Notes under the pieces: model-generated
What the model was told of the DNA's origin: nothing
Seen by the model: the letters and a program-made list of their open reading frames with translations, nothing else
Databases searched by the model: none
Assembly (NCBI RefSeq): GCF_005484965.1
Contig: NZ_CP034036.1
Location: 4,216,001-4,280,000 of the forward strand
Reading direction: 5' to 3'
DNA: 64,000 nucleotides
Origin: Brenneria nigrifluens DSM 30175 = ATCC 13028
Lineage (GTDB): Bacteria; Pseudomonadota; Gammaproteobacteria; Enterobacterales; Enterobacteriaceae
Made by a program: the position numbers and the translations under genes
In this document: positions 44,978-53,593 of the stretch, piece by piece
Position numbering within the stretch: the stretch's first letter is position 1
Layout of the letters: every line of letters starts with the position of its first letter

Positions 44978-45520
44978 ATGCAGTTACGAACCACAAAGGA
45001 AAAAATCCTGTTAGCAATACTCGTCGGGATAATTGCCGGCCTCGTTTGCGCCCTGGCCAAGTTTGGCTGGGAAATTCCTTTTCCGCCAAGAACGCCGCTG
45101 CGGGATGTGACCAACCCTCCGCAGGAGTTACTGCAACAGCTCGGCATGTCCTATGAACTGTCGCACATTACCTATCTGTATAATGGCAACGCCAGACCAA
45201 TCATGAGCTTTATCATGCACTTTGGTTTTTCTATTACCTTTGCCGTGCTCTATTGCGTCATCGCCGAGTTTAATCCCAAAATCAAACTCTGGCAGGGCGC
45301 CTTTTACGGTCTGGTGCTCCACATTGTATTCCACGTTTTCCTGCTGCCGCTGTTCGGCACCGTTCCGGCACCCTGGGATCAGCCGTTCGCCGAGCATTTC
45401 TCTGAGCTTTTCGGCCATATGTTCTGCTTCTGGCTGGTGGAAATCGTCCGTCGCGATATACGCAACCGTATTACTCATGCGCCGGATCCTGAAGTCGCCG
45501 CGGCTGAAGCCACGCGCTGA
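44978..45520 (+). CDS. yagU: YagU-like inner-membrane protein (DUF1440)
   Basis: The 180-residue protein starts MQLRTTKEKILLAILVGIIAG after the RBS GGGAG. It has about four hydrophobic segments and the YagU core PKIKLWQGAFYGLVLH and EIVRRDIRNRITHAPDPE. E. coli YagU contributes to acid resistance; its mechanism is not known. The upstream in-frame ATG at 44906 lacks an RBS and the added residues are not conserved. The gene ends in a strong terminator. Confidence 0.88.
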   Translation: MQLRTTKEKILLAILVGIIAGLVCALAKFGWEIPFPPRTPLRDVTNPPQELLQQLGMSYELSHITYLYNGNARPIMSFIMHFGFSITFAVLYCVIAEFNPKIKLWQGAFYGLVLHIVFHVFLLPLFGTVPAPWDQPFAEHFSELFGHMFCFWLVEIVRRDIRNRITHAPDPEVAAAEATR

Positions 45521-45540
45521 TTTCTCCTGCTCCGCCATAC

Positions 45541-45570
45541 CGGCCGCCTTATCCACAGGCGGCCGTTTTT
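45541..45570 (+). terminator. Rho-independent terminator after yagU
   Basis: CGGCCGCC (45541-45548) pairs with GGCGGCCG (45558-45565) and is followed by five T residues, 20 bp after the stop codon. Confidence 0.85.
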
Positions 45571-45740
45571 ATCCTCCCGCCGAACCTAGCCGTTTCAACT
45601 CGCTTCCCGCCGGTACTACCGTTGTTGCTATATGCTTTTTTTGCATTAAAAAGTATTTTTTGTGCTTTTACTCCTTGACGCGACCTCCCTACATTTACAA
45701 CACATAAAATGGGTTAACGTAAATTTCAAGGACTCAGGGA

Positions 45741-47369
45741 ATGGAAAAAAAATCATCAGCAGCGCGGTTTCCATCGGCTAAACTTCTCACCGCAGGCGCT
45801 TTATCCCTGCTTTTTGCCTTCAGCCCCAGCGCATGGAGCGCCGACAATAGCGAAAAACCGGTTCAGGGCGGCATACTCAACGTCGGGCTGGGCAGCGATA
45901 CCCCAACCATCGATCCCCACACCACCGCCTATTCCGTCGCCGCGGTGGTCACGCGCAACGTTCTCGACTCGCTGGTCGGCCAGGCGGAAGACAACAGCTT
46001 TACCCCCTGGTTGGCGGAGCGCTGGGAAATCAGCGACGATCGCAAGGTCTACACTTTCCATTTGCGCAAGGATGTAACCTTCAGCGACGGCACCAAGCTG
46101 GACGCGGCGGCGGTGAAATACAACTTCGACCGCATTCTGGATCCGAAGACCATCTCCCCGTACTCCAAATCGTTGCTGGGACCGGTCGAGGCCGTCGAAA
46201 CCCCGGACGACTACACGGTGGTTTTGCGCTACAAGGAAGCGTTCGCGCCGCTGTTGCAGGGGCTGAGCCTGCCCTACCTGGGCATTCAGTCGCCGACCTA
46301 CCTGAAGAACACCCCCAACACCAGCAATACGGTGGTGGGATCCGGGCCGTTTATTCTCGACTCCTTTGTCAAAGGCAGCGGCAGCAAGCTGAGCAAACGC
46401 GCCGATTATAATTGGGGGCCGGGCTACGCCACCCATCAGGGTCCGGCTTATCTGGACGGCATCGAATTCAAGTTCCTGCCGGAAGCCGCGGTGCGGCTGG
46501 GCGCGCTCAACAGCGGACAGGTGCATGCCATCGACGCTATTCCGCCGGTCAACCACGCGCAGGTGCTGAAAAACGGCAAATTGCAGGTAGTCTCCTACGA
46601 AAACCCCGGCGTCAACCGCGTGCTCTACCTCAACATTGCGCAGGGACCCTTCCAGGACGTCAAGGTGCGCCAGGCGTTCCAAAGCTCGGTGGACGGCCCG
46701 GCGGCGGTCAAGGCTACCTTCTTCGGCACGCTGAAAGCGGCGGACAACGTTCTCGGCCCCTCCACGCTGTACTATGATCCAGCCATCGCCTCCACCTGGG
46801 GATTCGATACGAACAAGGCCAATCGCCTGCTGGATGAGGCCGGCTGGTCGACGAAGGACGCCCAGGGTTACCGTACCAAAGACGGCAAACGCCTGACCGC
46901 GCGCTTTATTTACGTCGCCAACAATGTGGAATCGGCCGATGTAGCCCTGTTTCAGGCGGTGCAATTCCAGGTCAAACAGACCGGGTTCGATCTCAAGCTC
47001 GATCCGGTAGATTCGGGCATCTTCTCCAGCCGCACCGCCTCCGGCGATTACGACATCGCCTCCAACTTCTTCGTGCGTCCCGAGCCGGACATTCTGCGCA
47101 CCGTGTTCCACTCCGCCTATATCCCGCCGCAGGGCAACAACCACGCCCGCGTAAACACGCTGGACGACAAACTGATCCGCGCAGTGGGCGCCGGTGACGA
47201 GGAACGCAAGCGCCTGTACCATGAAGTGCAGCGTGAAGTGATCGAACAGGCCTACGTGGTGCCGCTGTACGTCCCGGCATACCAGTTGGGGCTGTCGAAG
47301 AAAGTGCACGGCGTCAACTGGGCCACCAACGCCAAACCGAACTTCTACGATGCCTGGATTAGCCGCTAA
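45741..47369 (+). CDS. Family 5 extracellular solute-binding protein (peptide/nickel type)
   Basis: The 542-residue precursor has a Sec signal peptide (LLTAGALSLLFAFSPSAWSA, cleavage near residue 33). The family 5 landmarks follow: LAERWEISDDRKVYTFHLRKDVTFSDGTKLDAAAVKYNFDRI, SGPFIL, and LYLNIAQGPFQDVKVRQAF. It would capture a peptide, opine or similar small ligand in the periplasm. Two permease genes and a fused double ATPase gene follow without gaps, forming one operon. Its 3' end overlaps the first permease gene by 20 bp. The substrate cannot be read from sequence. Confidence 0.9.
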   Translation: MEKKSSAARFPSAKLLTAGALSLLFAFSPSAWSADNSEKPVQGGILNVGLGSDTPTIDPHTTAYSVAAVVTRNVLDSLVGQAEDNSFTPWLAERWEISDDRKVYTFHLRKDVTFSDGTKLDAAAVKYNFDRILDPKTISPYSKSLLGPVEAVETPDDYTVVLRYKEAFAPLLQGLSLPYLGIQSPTYLKNTPNTSNTVVGSGPFILDSFVKGSGSKLSKRADYNWGPGYATHQGPAYLDGIEFKFLPEAAVRLGALNSGQVHAIDAIPPVNHAQVLKNGKLQVVSYENPGVNRVLYLNIAQGPFQDVKVRQAFQSSVDGPAAVKATFFGTLKAADNVLGPSTLYYDPAIASTWGFDTNKANRLLDEAGWSTKDAQGYRTKDGKRLTARFIYVANNVESADVALFQAVQFQVKQTGFDLKLDPVDSGIFSSRTASGDYDIASNFFVRPEPDILRTVFHSAYIPPQGNNHARVNTLDDKLIRAVGAGDEERKRLYHEVQREVIEQAYVVPLYVPAYQLGLSKKVHGVNWATNAKPNFYDAWISR

Positions 47370-48312
47370 CCTGCGCGCCGCCGGCCAACGCCTGTTCACC
47401 ATCGTCGCCGTGCTGTGGGGCGCGGCGACGCTGTCGTTCATCGCCGTCAAGCTGATTCCGGGCGATCCGGTGTCGATTATTATCGGCGGCGGCGACGCCG
47501 TGGTGGACGAGACGTTCCGCGCCGAGCTGGTGCAGCAGTTCGGCCTCGACCAGCCGCTGTGGATGCAATACCTGCGCTACTGCGGGCAGGCGCTGAGCGG
47601 CGATCTGGGCGACAGCTACCAGTTTCGTCAGCCGGTGGCGACGGTGATCGCCGGCGCACTGAAGGAAACCGTGCCGCTGGCGCTCAGCGCGCTGCTGCTG
47701 GCCCTGACTCTGGCGATCGTCAACGCGCTGGCCACCGCCGGGCGGCGGCACCGCCTGCGCCGCCTGCTCTCCGGACTGGAACTGATCCTGCTCAGCACCC
47801 CGGTGTACTGGATCGGCATCCTGCTGCTCACCCTGTTCAGCTTCAAGCTCCAGTGGTTCCCGATTACCGGCAACGACGGCATCGCCGCGCTGGTGCTGCC
47901 GGTGATCACCCTGAGCCTGCCGCTAATGGCGGTGTTCAGCCAGGTGCTGCGGGACGGCCTGGAAGAGGCGCTGTCGCAGCCCTTCGCCCTGACGGTGCGC
48001 ACGCGCGGCGTCGGCGAGACCGCGCTGCGGCTGCGTCACGCCCTGCGCCACGGCGCGCTGGCGATCTCCACGCTGACCGGTACGCTGATGGCCGGCGTGC
48101 TGGGCGGTTCGATCCTGACGGAGACGGTATTCGGGCGCGCCGGCATCGGCCAGATTACCCTGCTGGCCATCGAAAACCGCGACATGCCGCTGGTGCTGGG
48201 GCTGGTGATGTTCTCCGCCTTTCTGTTCGTGGCGATCAATCTGCTGATCGACGCGCTGTACCTGCTGATCGATCCGCGCCTGAGGAAAAAGGAGTTGCCC
48301 CATGAGCAGTGA
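47350..48312 (+). CDS. ABC transporter permease (DppB-type)
   Basis: The 320-residue permease has an N-terminal RLFTIVAVLWGAATLSFIAVKLIPGDP, the type I permease signature LRHALRHGALAISTLTGTLMAGVLGGSILTETVFGRAGIG, and about six membrane helices. It pairs with the next gene as the transmembrane channel. It overlaps the binding-protein gene and the next permease gene, so expression is coupled. Confidence 0.9.
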   Translation: MPGLAANLRAAGQRLFTIVAVLWGAATLSFIAVKLIPGDPVSIIIGGGDAVVDETFRAELVQQFGLDQPLWMQYLRYCGQALSGDLGDSYQFRQPVATVIAGALKETVPLALSALLLALTLAIVNALATAGRRHRLRRLLSGLELILLSTPVYWIGILLLTLFSFKLQWFPITGNDGIAALVLPVITLSLPLMAVFSQVLRDGLEEALSQPFALTVRTRGVGETALRLRHALRHGALAISTLTGTLMAGVLGGSILTETVFGRAGIGQITLLAIENRDMPLVLGLVMFSAFLFVAINLLIDALYLLIDPRLRKKELPHEQ

Positions 48313-49162
48313 TCCCGTGCTGCTGCCGCGCAGGCCGGCGGCGGTTTACCGCAATCCCTGGCTGGCGGCGGGTACGCTGCTGCCGGCGCTGATCGTCGTG
48401 CTGCTGCTGCTGGCGGTGTTCTTTCCGACGCTGTTTACCCGTTACACCCCGAACGACATGGATTTCGCGGCGGTGTTGCAGCCCCCGGGCCCGCGCCACT
48501 GGTTCGGCACCGATCAGCTTGGCCGTGACGTGTTCGCCCGCGTGGTCCACGGCACCTCGCTGTCGCTGACCATCGGCGTCGGCGCCACCCTGCTCGCCTG
48601 TACGGGCGGCATCCTGCTGGGGACGGCGGCGGCGCTGGCGCCGCGGGCGCTGCGTCAGTTGCTGGTACGCCTGCTGGACATCCTGCTCGCCTTTCCCGAC
48701 CTGCTGCTGGCGCTGCTGGCCATCGCCGTGCTGGGACGCGGTCCGGAGAATACGCTGCTGGCCGTCGGGCTGGCCGGCATCGCGGGCTACGCCCGGCTGG
48801 TGCGCTCGCAGGTATTGCAGGTCAAGCTCTCCGGCTACGTCGAGCACGCCGTTGCGCTGGGAGAATCGCCGCTGTACATCATTCTGCGCCACATCGTTCC
48901 CAACACCGTGCGTCCGCTGCTGATCCTGGCGACCATCGGCATCGGTCAGGCGGTGCTGGCGGCCTCCGCGCTGAGCTTCCTGGGGCTGGGCGTGACGCCG
49001 CCCACCGCGGAGTGGGGAGCGCTGCTGTCCGACGGCCGCAACTTCCTGGACAGCGCGCCCTGGGTCAGCCTGCTGCCGGCCAGCATGATCGCCCTTTCCG
49101 TCATCGCCATCACCCTGCTGGGGCGCCGGTTGCAATCCATCGTGGCAAAAGGCGGCGCATAA
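48302..49162 (+). CDS. ABC transporter permease (DppC-type)
   Basis: The 286-residue permease has the usual DppC-type N-terminal helix and the segment GPRHWFGTDQLGRDVFARVVHGT. The coupling loop follows (LGESPLYIILRHIVPNTVRPLLI), and then LSFLGLGVTPPTAEWG. The stop codon shares one base with the start of the ATPase gene. Confidence 0.9.
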   Translation: MSSDPVLLPRRPAAVYRNPWLAAGTLLPALIVVLLLLAVFFPTLFTRYTPNDMDFAAVLQPPGPRHWFGTDQLGRDVFARVVHGTSLSLTIGVGATLLACTGGILLGTAAALAPRALRQLLVRLLDILLAFPDLLLALLAIAVLGRGPENTLLAVGLAGIAGYARLVRSQVLQVKLSGYVEHAVALGESPLYIILRHIVPNTVRPLLILATIGIGQAVLAASALSFLGLGVTPPTAEWGALLSDGRNFLDSAPWVSLLPASMIALSVIAITLLGRRLQSIVAKGGA

Positions 49163-50838
49163 TGACATCCCAAACAAAACAACACCCCGCGCAACCGCTG
49201 CTGCGGGTGGAGAGTCTGCACGTTAGCTTTCCCTCTCCGCACGGCCCGGTGGAGTCGGTGAAAAACCTCGGTTTTCAGGTTAATCCCGGTGAAATTCTGG
49301 CGCTGGTCGGCGAATCGGGTTCCGGGAAATCGGTTACCGCGCGCGCGCTGGTCGGGCTGGCGGGCGAACATGCCGACGTGCGCGCCACTGCACTCGATCT
49401 GCTGCGCCATGACGGCAGCCGCTGCGATCTGCGCTACCTGACCGATCGCGACTGGCGTAGCATCCGCGGCCGCGAGATCGGCTTTATCCTGCAGGATGCG
49501 CTGGTCTCGCTCGATCCGCTGCGCAGGATCGGCCAGGAAGTGGCGGAACCGATCCTCACCCATCGGCTGGCGCCGCGCTCGGAGGTCGCCGGGCGGGTGG
49601 CGGCGCTGCTGGAACAGGCGGGCATTCCCGACCCGGCCAACCGCGCCGCCCAGTATCCGCATGAACTCTCCGGCGGCTTGCGCCAGCGGGCGCTTATCGC
49701 TTCCGCGCTGGCGGGCGGTCCGCAGCTGTTGATTGCCGACGAACCCACCACCGCGCTGGACGCCACGGTGCAAAAGCAGGTGCTGACGGTGTTTACCGCC
49801 CTGGCGCAGGCCGGTCACGGCGTGCTGCTGATCACCCACGATCTGGCGGTGGTCTCGCAGGTGGCGGACCGGGTTATCGTCATGCAGAAAGGCGAACTGG
49901 TGGAGTCCGGCTCCGCCCGCCAGGTGCTTGCCGCGCCGCAGCACCCTTATACCCGCCGCCTGCTGGCGGCGATCCCCACCGCGGCCACGCGCGGCAACTG
50001 GCTGGCGGGCGAGAATCCGCTGCGCGATCTGCCCTCCGGGATCTTGTCGTCACTACGCGCCCAAGGCGAAACGGCTTCGGAGGTGGCGCTGAAAGCGGAT
50101 CGGGTATCGGTCTCTTTTACCCGCCCTGACGGCAGCCGTATGCATGCCGTCAATCAGGTATCGCTGGAAGTAAAACGCGGTGAAACGCTGGGCATCGTCG
50201 GCGAGTCCGGTTCGGGCAAAACCACCCTGGGGAAAGTCATTCTGGCCTTGCAGAAACCGGATAGCGGCGAGGTATGGCTGGCGGACGGCCCCTGGAGCGC
50301 GCTGCCGGAGCGTGAACGCCGCCCGCTGCGCGCCCGCATTCAGACCATCACCCAGGATCCGCTCGGTTCGTTCGATCCGCAATTCACCGTGGCGCAGATC
50401 CTCCGGCAGCCGCTGCGGTTACGCCGCGATCTCAGCCAGGCGGATCGGCAACGGCGCATCCTGACCCTGCTGACGCTGGTCGGGCTGACGCCGGACCTGC
50501 TGACGCGCCGCCCGACCGCGCTCTCCGGCGGTCAGCGGCAGCGGGTGTCCATCGCCCAGGCGCTGGCCTCGGAACCGGATCTGCTGATCTGCGACGAGCC
50601 GGTTTCCGCGCTGGACGTCACCACCCAGGCGCAGGTGCTGGATCTGCTGGTGGCGCTACAGCGTCAGCTGCGGCTTACCATGCTGTTTATCTCCCACGAT
50701 CTCGGCGTGGTGCAGCATATGAGCCATCACATCGCGGTGATGAAAGACGGCGAAATCGTCGAAACCGGCGACGTGGAGCAGATCTTCAACCAGCCGCAGC
50801 ATCCCTATACGCGGCTGCTGCTGTCGACGGTGAGCTAG
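49162..50838 (+). CDS. Fused double ABC ATPase of the peptide-type transporter
   Basis: The 558-residue protein holds two ABC domains in tandem. The first has GESGSGKSVTA, LSGGLRQRALI and DEPTTALDATVQ. The second has GESGSGKTTLG, LSGGQRQRVSI and DEPVSALDVTTQ. This is the DppD-DppF fusion form seen in YejF and GsiA. It starts on TAATG with the previous gene. The end overlaps the stop of a truncated rhaS fragment on the other strand, which marks a deletion junction. Confidence 0.92.
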   Translation: MTSQTKQHPAQPLLRVESLHVSFPSPHGPVESVKNLGFQVNPGEILALVGESGSGKSVTARALVGLAGEHADVRATALDLLRHDGSRCDLRYLTDRDWRSIRGREIGFILQDALVSLDPLRRIGQEVAEPILTHRLAPRSEVAGRVAALLEQAGIPDPANRAAQYPHELSGGLRQRALIASALAGGPQLLIADEPTTALDATVQKQVLTVFTALAQAGHGVLLITHDLAVVSQVADRVIVMQKGELVESGSARQVLAAPQHPYTRRLLAAIPTAATRGNWLAGENPLRDLPSGILSSLRAQGETASEVALKADRVSVSFTRPDGSRMHAVNQVSLEVKRGETLGIVGESGSGKTTLGKVILALQKPDSGEVWLADGPWSALPERERRPLRARIQTITQDPLGSFDPQFTVAQILRQPLRLRRDLSQADRQRRILTLLTLVGLTPDLLTRRPTALSGGQRQRVSIAQALASEPDLLICDEPVSALDVTTQAQVLDLLVALQRQLRLTMLFISHDLGVVQHMSHHIAVMKDGEIVETGDVEQIFNQPQHPYTRLLLSTVS

Positions 50839-50936
50839 CCCGCGGGATAATTATGGCCCTCATCGGGAAATGCCTGCTGGCGCAGCGAATTGGGCGCCAG
50901 CGAAGCAAAAAATTCATCACCACGTAGTGGCGTCAT
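50835..50936 (-). pseudogene. rhaS: Truncated rhaS (N-terminal fragment of the rhamnose activator)
   Basis: A 33-residue frame, MTPLRGDEFFASLAPNSLRQ then QAFPDEGHNY, resembles the N-terminus of RhaS (E. coli: MTVLHSVDFF..QADFPEHHHDF). It stops after PAG at the junction with the ABC transporter gene. All but the first tenth of the ~280-residue AraC-family regulator, including the helix-turn-helix, is gone. It diverges from the rhaB remnant with a CRP site between, the standard rhaSR/rhaBAD layout, which supports the identification of so short a piece. A ribosome binding site (GGAG) precedes the ATG. Confidence 0.7.
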
Positions 50937-51056
50937 TTCAGTTGTTACTCCAGCCAGACTCTCGCCAACCCGTTACTCAATAGTAGCCATTTGCCGCATG
51001 GCGAACCTTAAAATATCGCTGGCGGATCACAACAGCATCCTCGCAATCCTCGGGAT

Positions 51057-51072
51057 TGTGAGCCAATTCACA
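51057..51072. promoter_or_regulatory. crp site: CRP site of the former rhaSR/rhaBAD promoter
   Basis: TGTGAGCCAATTCACA is a perfect TGTGA-N6-TCACA site. It lies in the 246-bp gap between the rhaS and rhaB remnants, where the E. coli rha divergent promoter also binds CRP. It may still drive rhaM. Confidence 0.8.
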
Positions 51073-51182
51073 GCCAGCTTTGCCGTTTTGCCAATCCCCC
51101 CTGTCAGATGGCACTCACCGAAAGGTTGCGAATGCGGAGAATCCTTACACTCGTTCTCATTAAACAGAAAGGGGATACGGCT

Positions 51183-51372
51183 ATGGCGGTGAAGAATATC
51201 GTGGCGGTGGATCTCGGCGCCTCGAGCAGGCGGGTAATGCCGGCCACGTTTCAGACCACGAGGCAGCATCTGGCGCTGAAGGAAATTCACAGCTTCAGTA
51301 ATCAGCTGATTTTACAGGACAACTATTACGTCTGGGAGCTGCCCGCGCTGGAACAGGCAATCCTCACCGGTT
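51183..51372 (+). pseudogene. rhaB: Truncated rhaB (rhamnulokinase N-terminus)
   Basis: The first 63 codons follow RhaB: MAVKNIVAVDLGASSRRVM, then LKEIHSFSNQL and YYVWELPALEQAILTGL. RhaB phosphorylates L-rhamnulose. The homology ends abruptly, about 420 residues short, and the sequence passes into a fragment of rhaD. The phosphate-loop SSGRV of RhaB reads SSRRV here, a further sign of decay. The RBS and start codon are intact, so a short out-of-family peptide running to 51512 could still be translated. Confidence 0.88.
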
Positions 51373-51451
51373 TGCACCGTTTCCACCGAGGAACTTATCG
51401 CCCTCGTTTCGGCGTGACGCCGATGGCAGCCTCGTGCGCGTGGCGCCGTAA
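51373..51451 (+). pseudogene. rhaD: C-terminal remnant of rhaD (rhamnulose-1-phosphate aldolase)
   Basis: In one frame the DNA reads TVSTEELIAL and, after a small deletion and frame change, RFGVTPMA in another. E. coli RhaD ends [25 protein letters not shown]. So about 25 codons of the rhaD 3' end survive, frameshifted. They are joined directly to rhaB; most of rhaB, all of rhaA and most of rhaD are missing. Intact rhaM follows, in the native order rhaB-A-D-M. Confidence 0.75.
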
Positions 51452-51490
51452 AACCCGGCGGCATTGCCGCGACGAACAGGAGAAACAGCC

Positions 51491-51805
51491 ATGTTGCGTA
51501 AAGCCTTTGTGATGTCCGTTTTCCCCGGCCGCCACGCCGAGTACCGGCAGCGGCACAACCCTGTCTGGCCGGAGCTGGCCGCGGTGCTGAAAGCCCACGG
51601 CGCGCATCGCTACAGCATCTTTCTGGATAAACAGCGTAATCTATTATTCGGCTATGTTGAAATCGAGTCCGAAGCGCGCTGGAACGCCGTGGCGCAGACG
51701 GAGGTATGTCAGCGCTGGTGGCGGTATATGACCGAGGTGATGCCCGCCAATGCGGACAACAGCCCGGTAAGCGAGGAACTTGAATCGGTTTTTTATCTGG
51801 AATAG
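51491..51805 (+). CDS. rhaM: L-rhamnose mutarotase
   Basis: The 104-residue protein has the same length as E. coli RhaM and the same blocks: MLRKAFVMSVFPGRHAEYRQRHNP, LKAHGAHRYSIFLD, WNAVAQTEVCQRWWRYMTEVMPAN. RhaM interconverts the anomers of L-rhamnose. ACAGGAGAAACAGCC gives a good RBS before this ATG. It is intact although the catabolic genes upstream are deleted, so its present role is unclear unless a second rhamnose pathway exists elsewhere. Confidence 0.94.
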   Translation: MLRKAFVMSVFPGRHAEYRQRHNPVWPELAAVLKAHGAHRYSIFLDKQRNLLFGYVEIESEARWNAVAQTEVCQRWWRYMTEVMPANADNSPVSEELESVFYLE

Positions 51806-51810
51806 CAAGC

Positions 51811-51854
51811 ACCGCACGCTTCAAGGTCGGCCGCCCGACCGGGAAGCGTGCGGT
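51811..51854. terminator. Bidirectional terminator between rhaM and the chemoreceptor gene
   Basis: ACCGCACGCTTC (51811-51822) pairs perfectly with GAAGCGTGCGGT (51843-51854), followed by three more T. The loop holds a second stem, GGTCGG..CCGACC. It lies just after the rhaM stop and faces the end of the chemoreceptor gene. Confidence 0.8.
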
Positions 51855-51878
51855 TTTCCATCCGGCGTCGGAAGCGCG

Positions 51879-53453
51879 CTACTGCGCCGCCGCAGGCAGA
51901 TAACCGGCGGATTCGTGATAGCCGGCGGAGTCGTTGACGTGGAACTTATCCACCGTGCGCGACAGCTCCTGCGCCTGATCGCTCAGCGACTTCGCCGCCG
52001 CCAGCGCCTGTTGCACCAGCGCCGCGTTCTGCTCGGTGCTCTGATCCATCTGGGAAACCGCCAGATTCACCTGCTCTATCCCCGCGCTCTGTTCCGAGCT
52101 GGCCGAGCTGATCTCGCCCACCATCGTGGTGACGCGTTGCACGCTCTCGACGATCTCGCTCATGGTATCACCGGCGCGCTTCACCAGTTCCGTGCCCTCG
52201 CCGACTTTGGATACCGAGTCATCGATCAGGTTTTTGATCTCTTTCGCCGCCGACGCGGAGCGCTGCGCCAGCGTACGCACTTCGCTCGCCACCACCGCGA
52301 AACCCCGGCCTTGTTCGCCCGCGCGCGCCGCCTCTACCGCCGCGTTCAACGCCAGAATGTTGGTCTGAAACGCAATGCCGTTGATAACGCCGGTGATGTC
52401 CACTATTTTACGCGAGGAGACGTCGATAGAGTCCATGGTATCCACCACCTGCTTCACCACCGAGCCGCCGCGCAGCGCCACGTCCGAGGCGGACACCGCC
52501 AGTTCGTTGGCATGGCGCGCGTTCTCGGCGTTCTGCTGCACGGTCGCCGTCAGCTCTTCCATCGCCGCCGCCGTCTGCTCCAGCGCGCTGGCCTGCGATT
52601 CGGTGCGCGACGACAGGTCTTCGTTGCCGGAGGCGATTTGCTGCGAGGCGGTGGCGATGGAGTTGGTGCTGCCGCGCACCTGGCTCACCAGATGCGAGAG
52701 GTTATCGCGCATGGCGCGGATGGCATACAGGATGCTGGTCTGGTCTCCGGCGCGGGTCTGCACGTCCACCACCAGATTGCCGTCGGCGATTTGCCTGACC
52801 ACCTCGACCGCGTACTGCGGTTCGCCGCCCAGTTGGCGCAGCAGCGTGCGCAGCATGTTCCACGCCAGCGCCGAAATCACCAGCAGCAACGCCACGCCGA
52901 TAGACAGCAGAATAATGGCGTTGCGCCAGAAAGCCTGCTGGATATCATCGATATAGTCGCCATAGCCGATGGTCCAGTCCCAGGGCTCGAATTTGATAAT
53001 CGCGTATAGCTTCTCAACGGTATCAGTGGCCCCCGGACGCGTGCCGTGAGCTATCACCGTGCCGATGGTGTTGCCCTGCAAGGCCGCGCGATAACGCTCT
53101 CCGGCCTCTTTGCCGCCCTTGGCGTCGACGATGCCCACCCGCTTGGGATTGGGATGGACGTAGTTGATATCGTTGGTGAAGCCGCGCACGAAGAAATAGC
53201 GATCGCCCTGATGAAAGCTGCCGATGGCCCGTTTGGCCTCGGTCTGCGCCGCTTCAGGCGAAAACTGGCCCGCCTTTTCAAGATCGTAGGCCTTCTGCGC
53301 GGCGGCATGGGCCAGCTCCACCAGGGTCGAAAGCTGACTGACGCGCTCTTTCATCATCGACTGGTACAGCGTGTTCAAGGCCACGGCCGACAGTATAATC
53401 AATCCCAACAGCGTGGTACCGCACAGCAACATGATGCGTGTTTGCAATTTCAT
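51879..53453 (-). CDS. Methyl-accepting chemotaxis protein with periplasmic Cache domain
   Basis: The 524-residue protein has an N-terminal membrane helix, a periplasmic sensor of the single-Cache type (QGDRYFFVRGFTNDINYVHPNPKRVG and DWTIGYGDYIDDI), and a second helix near residue 195. A HAMP region and a long coiled-coil signalling domain follow. The hairpin tip reads GIAFQTNILALNAAVEAARAGEQGRGFAVVA. It senses a small ligand and controls CheA. The C-terminus (GYLPAAAQ) lacks the NWETF-type CheR-docking pentapeptide, so it probably depends on other receptors for adaptation. The ligand is unknown. Confidence 0.93.
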   Translation of the reverse strand: MKLQTRIMLLCGTTLLGLIILSAVALNTLYQSMMKERVSQLSTLVELAHAAAQKAYDLEKAGQFSPEAAQTEAKRAIGSFHQGDRYFFVRGFTNDINYVHPNPKRVGIVDAKGGKEAGERYRAALQGNTIGTVIAHGTRPGATDTVEKLYAIIKFEPWDWTIGYGDYIDDIQQAFWRNAIILLSIGVALLLVISALAWNMLRTLLRQLGGEPQYAVEVVRQIADGNLVVDVQTRAGDQTSILYAIRAMRDNLSHLVSQVRGSTNSIATASQQIASGNEDLSSRTESQASALEQTAAAMEELTATVQQNAENARHANELAVSASDVALRGGSVVKQVVDTMDSIDVSSRKIVDITGVINGIAFQTNILALNAAVEAARAGEQGRGFAVVASEVRTLAQRSASAAKEIKNLIDDSVSKVGEGTELVKRAGDTMSEIVESVQRVTTMVGEISSASSEQSAGIEQVNLAVSQMDQSTEQNAALVQQALAAAKSLSDQAQELSRTVDKFHVNDSAGYHESAGYLPAAAQ

Positions 53454-53593
53454 AGCGTCTACTCCCTGGCGCTTTTCGGATTATTCTTAGGATAAAAATT
53501 GCACTATACATTATGGCTTTACGTTACACCATAGCTGCCGAAGGAGCTGAAACCAGGCGGGCGTTGCCGCCGGGAAGACGCGCCGATCTCAAC

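Noticed and set aside
45801..47450. 549-codon open frame antisense to the solute-binding protein gene
   Set aside because: No RBS, no recognisable motif, and the sense strand encodes a complete, conserved binding protein with signal peptide.
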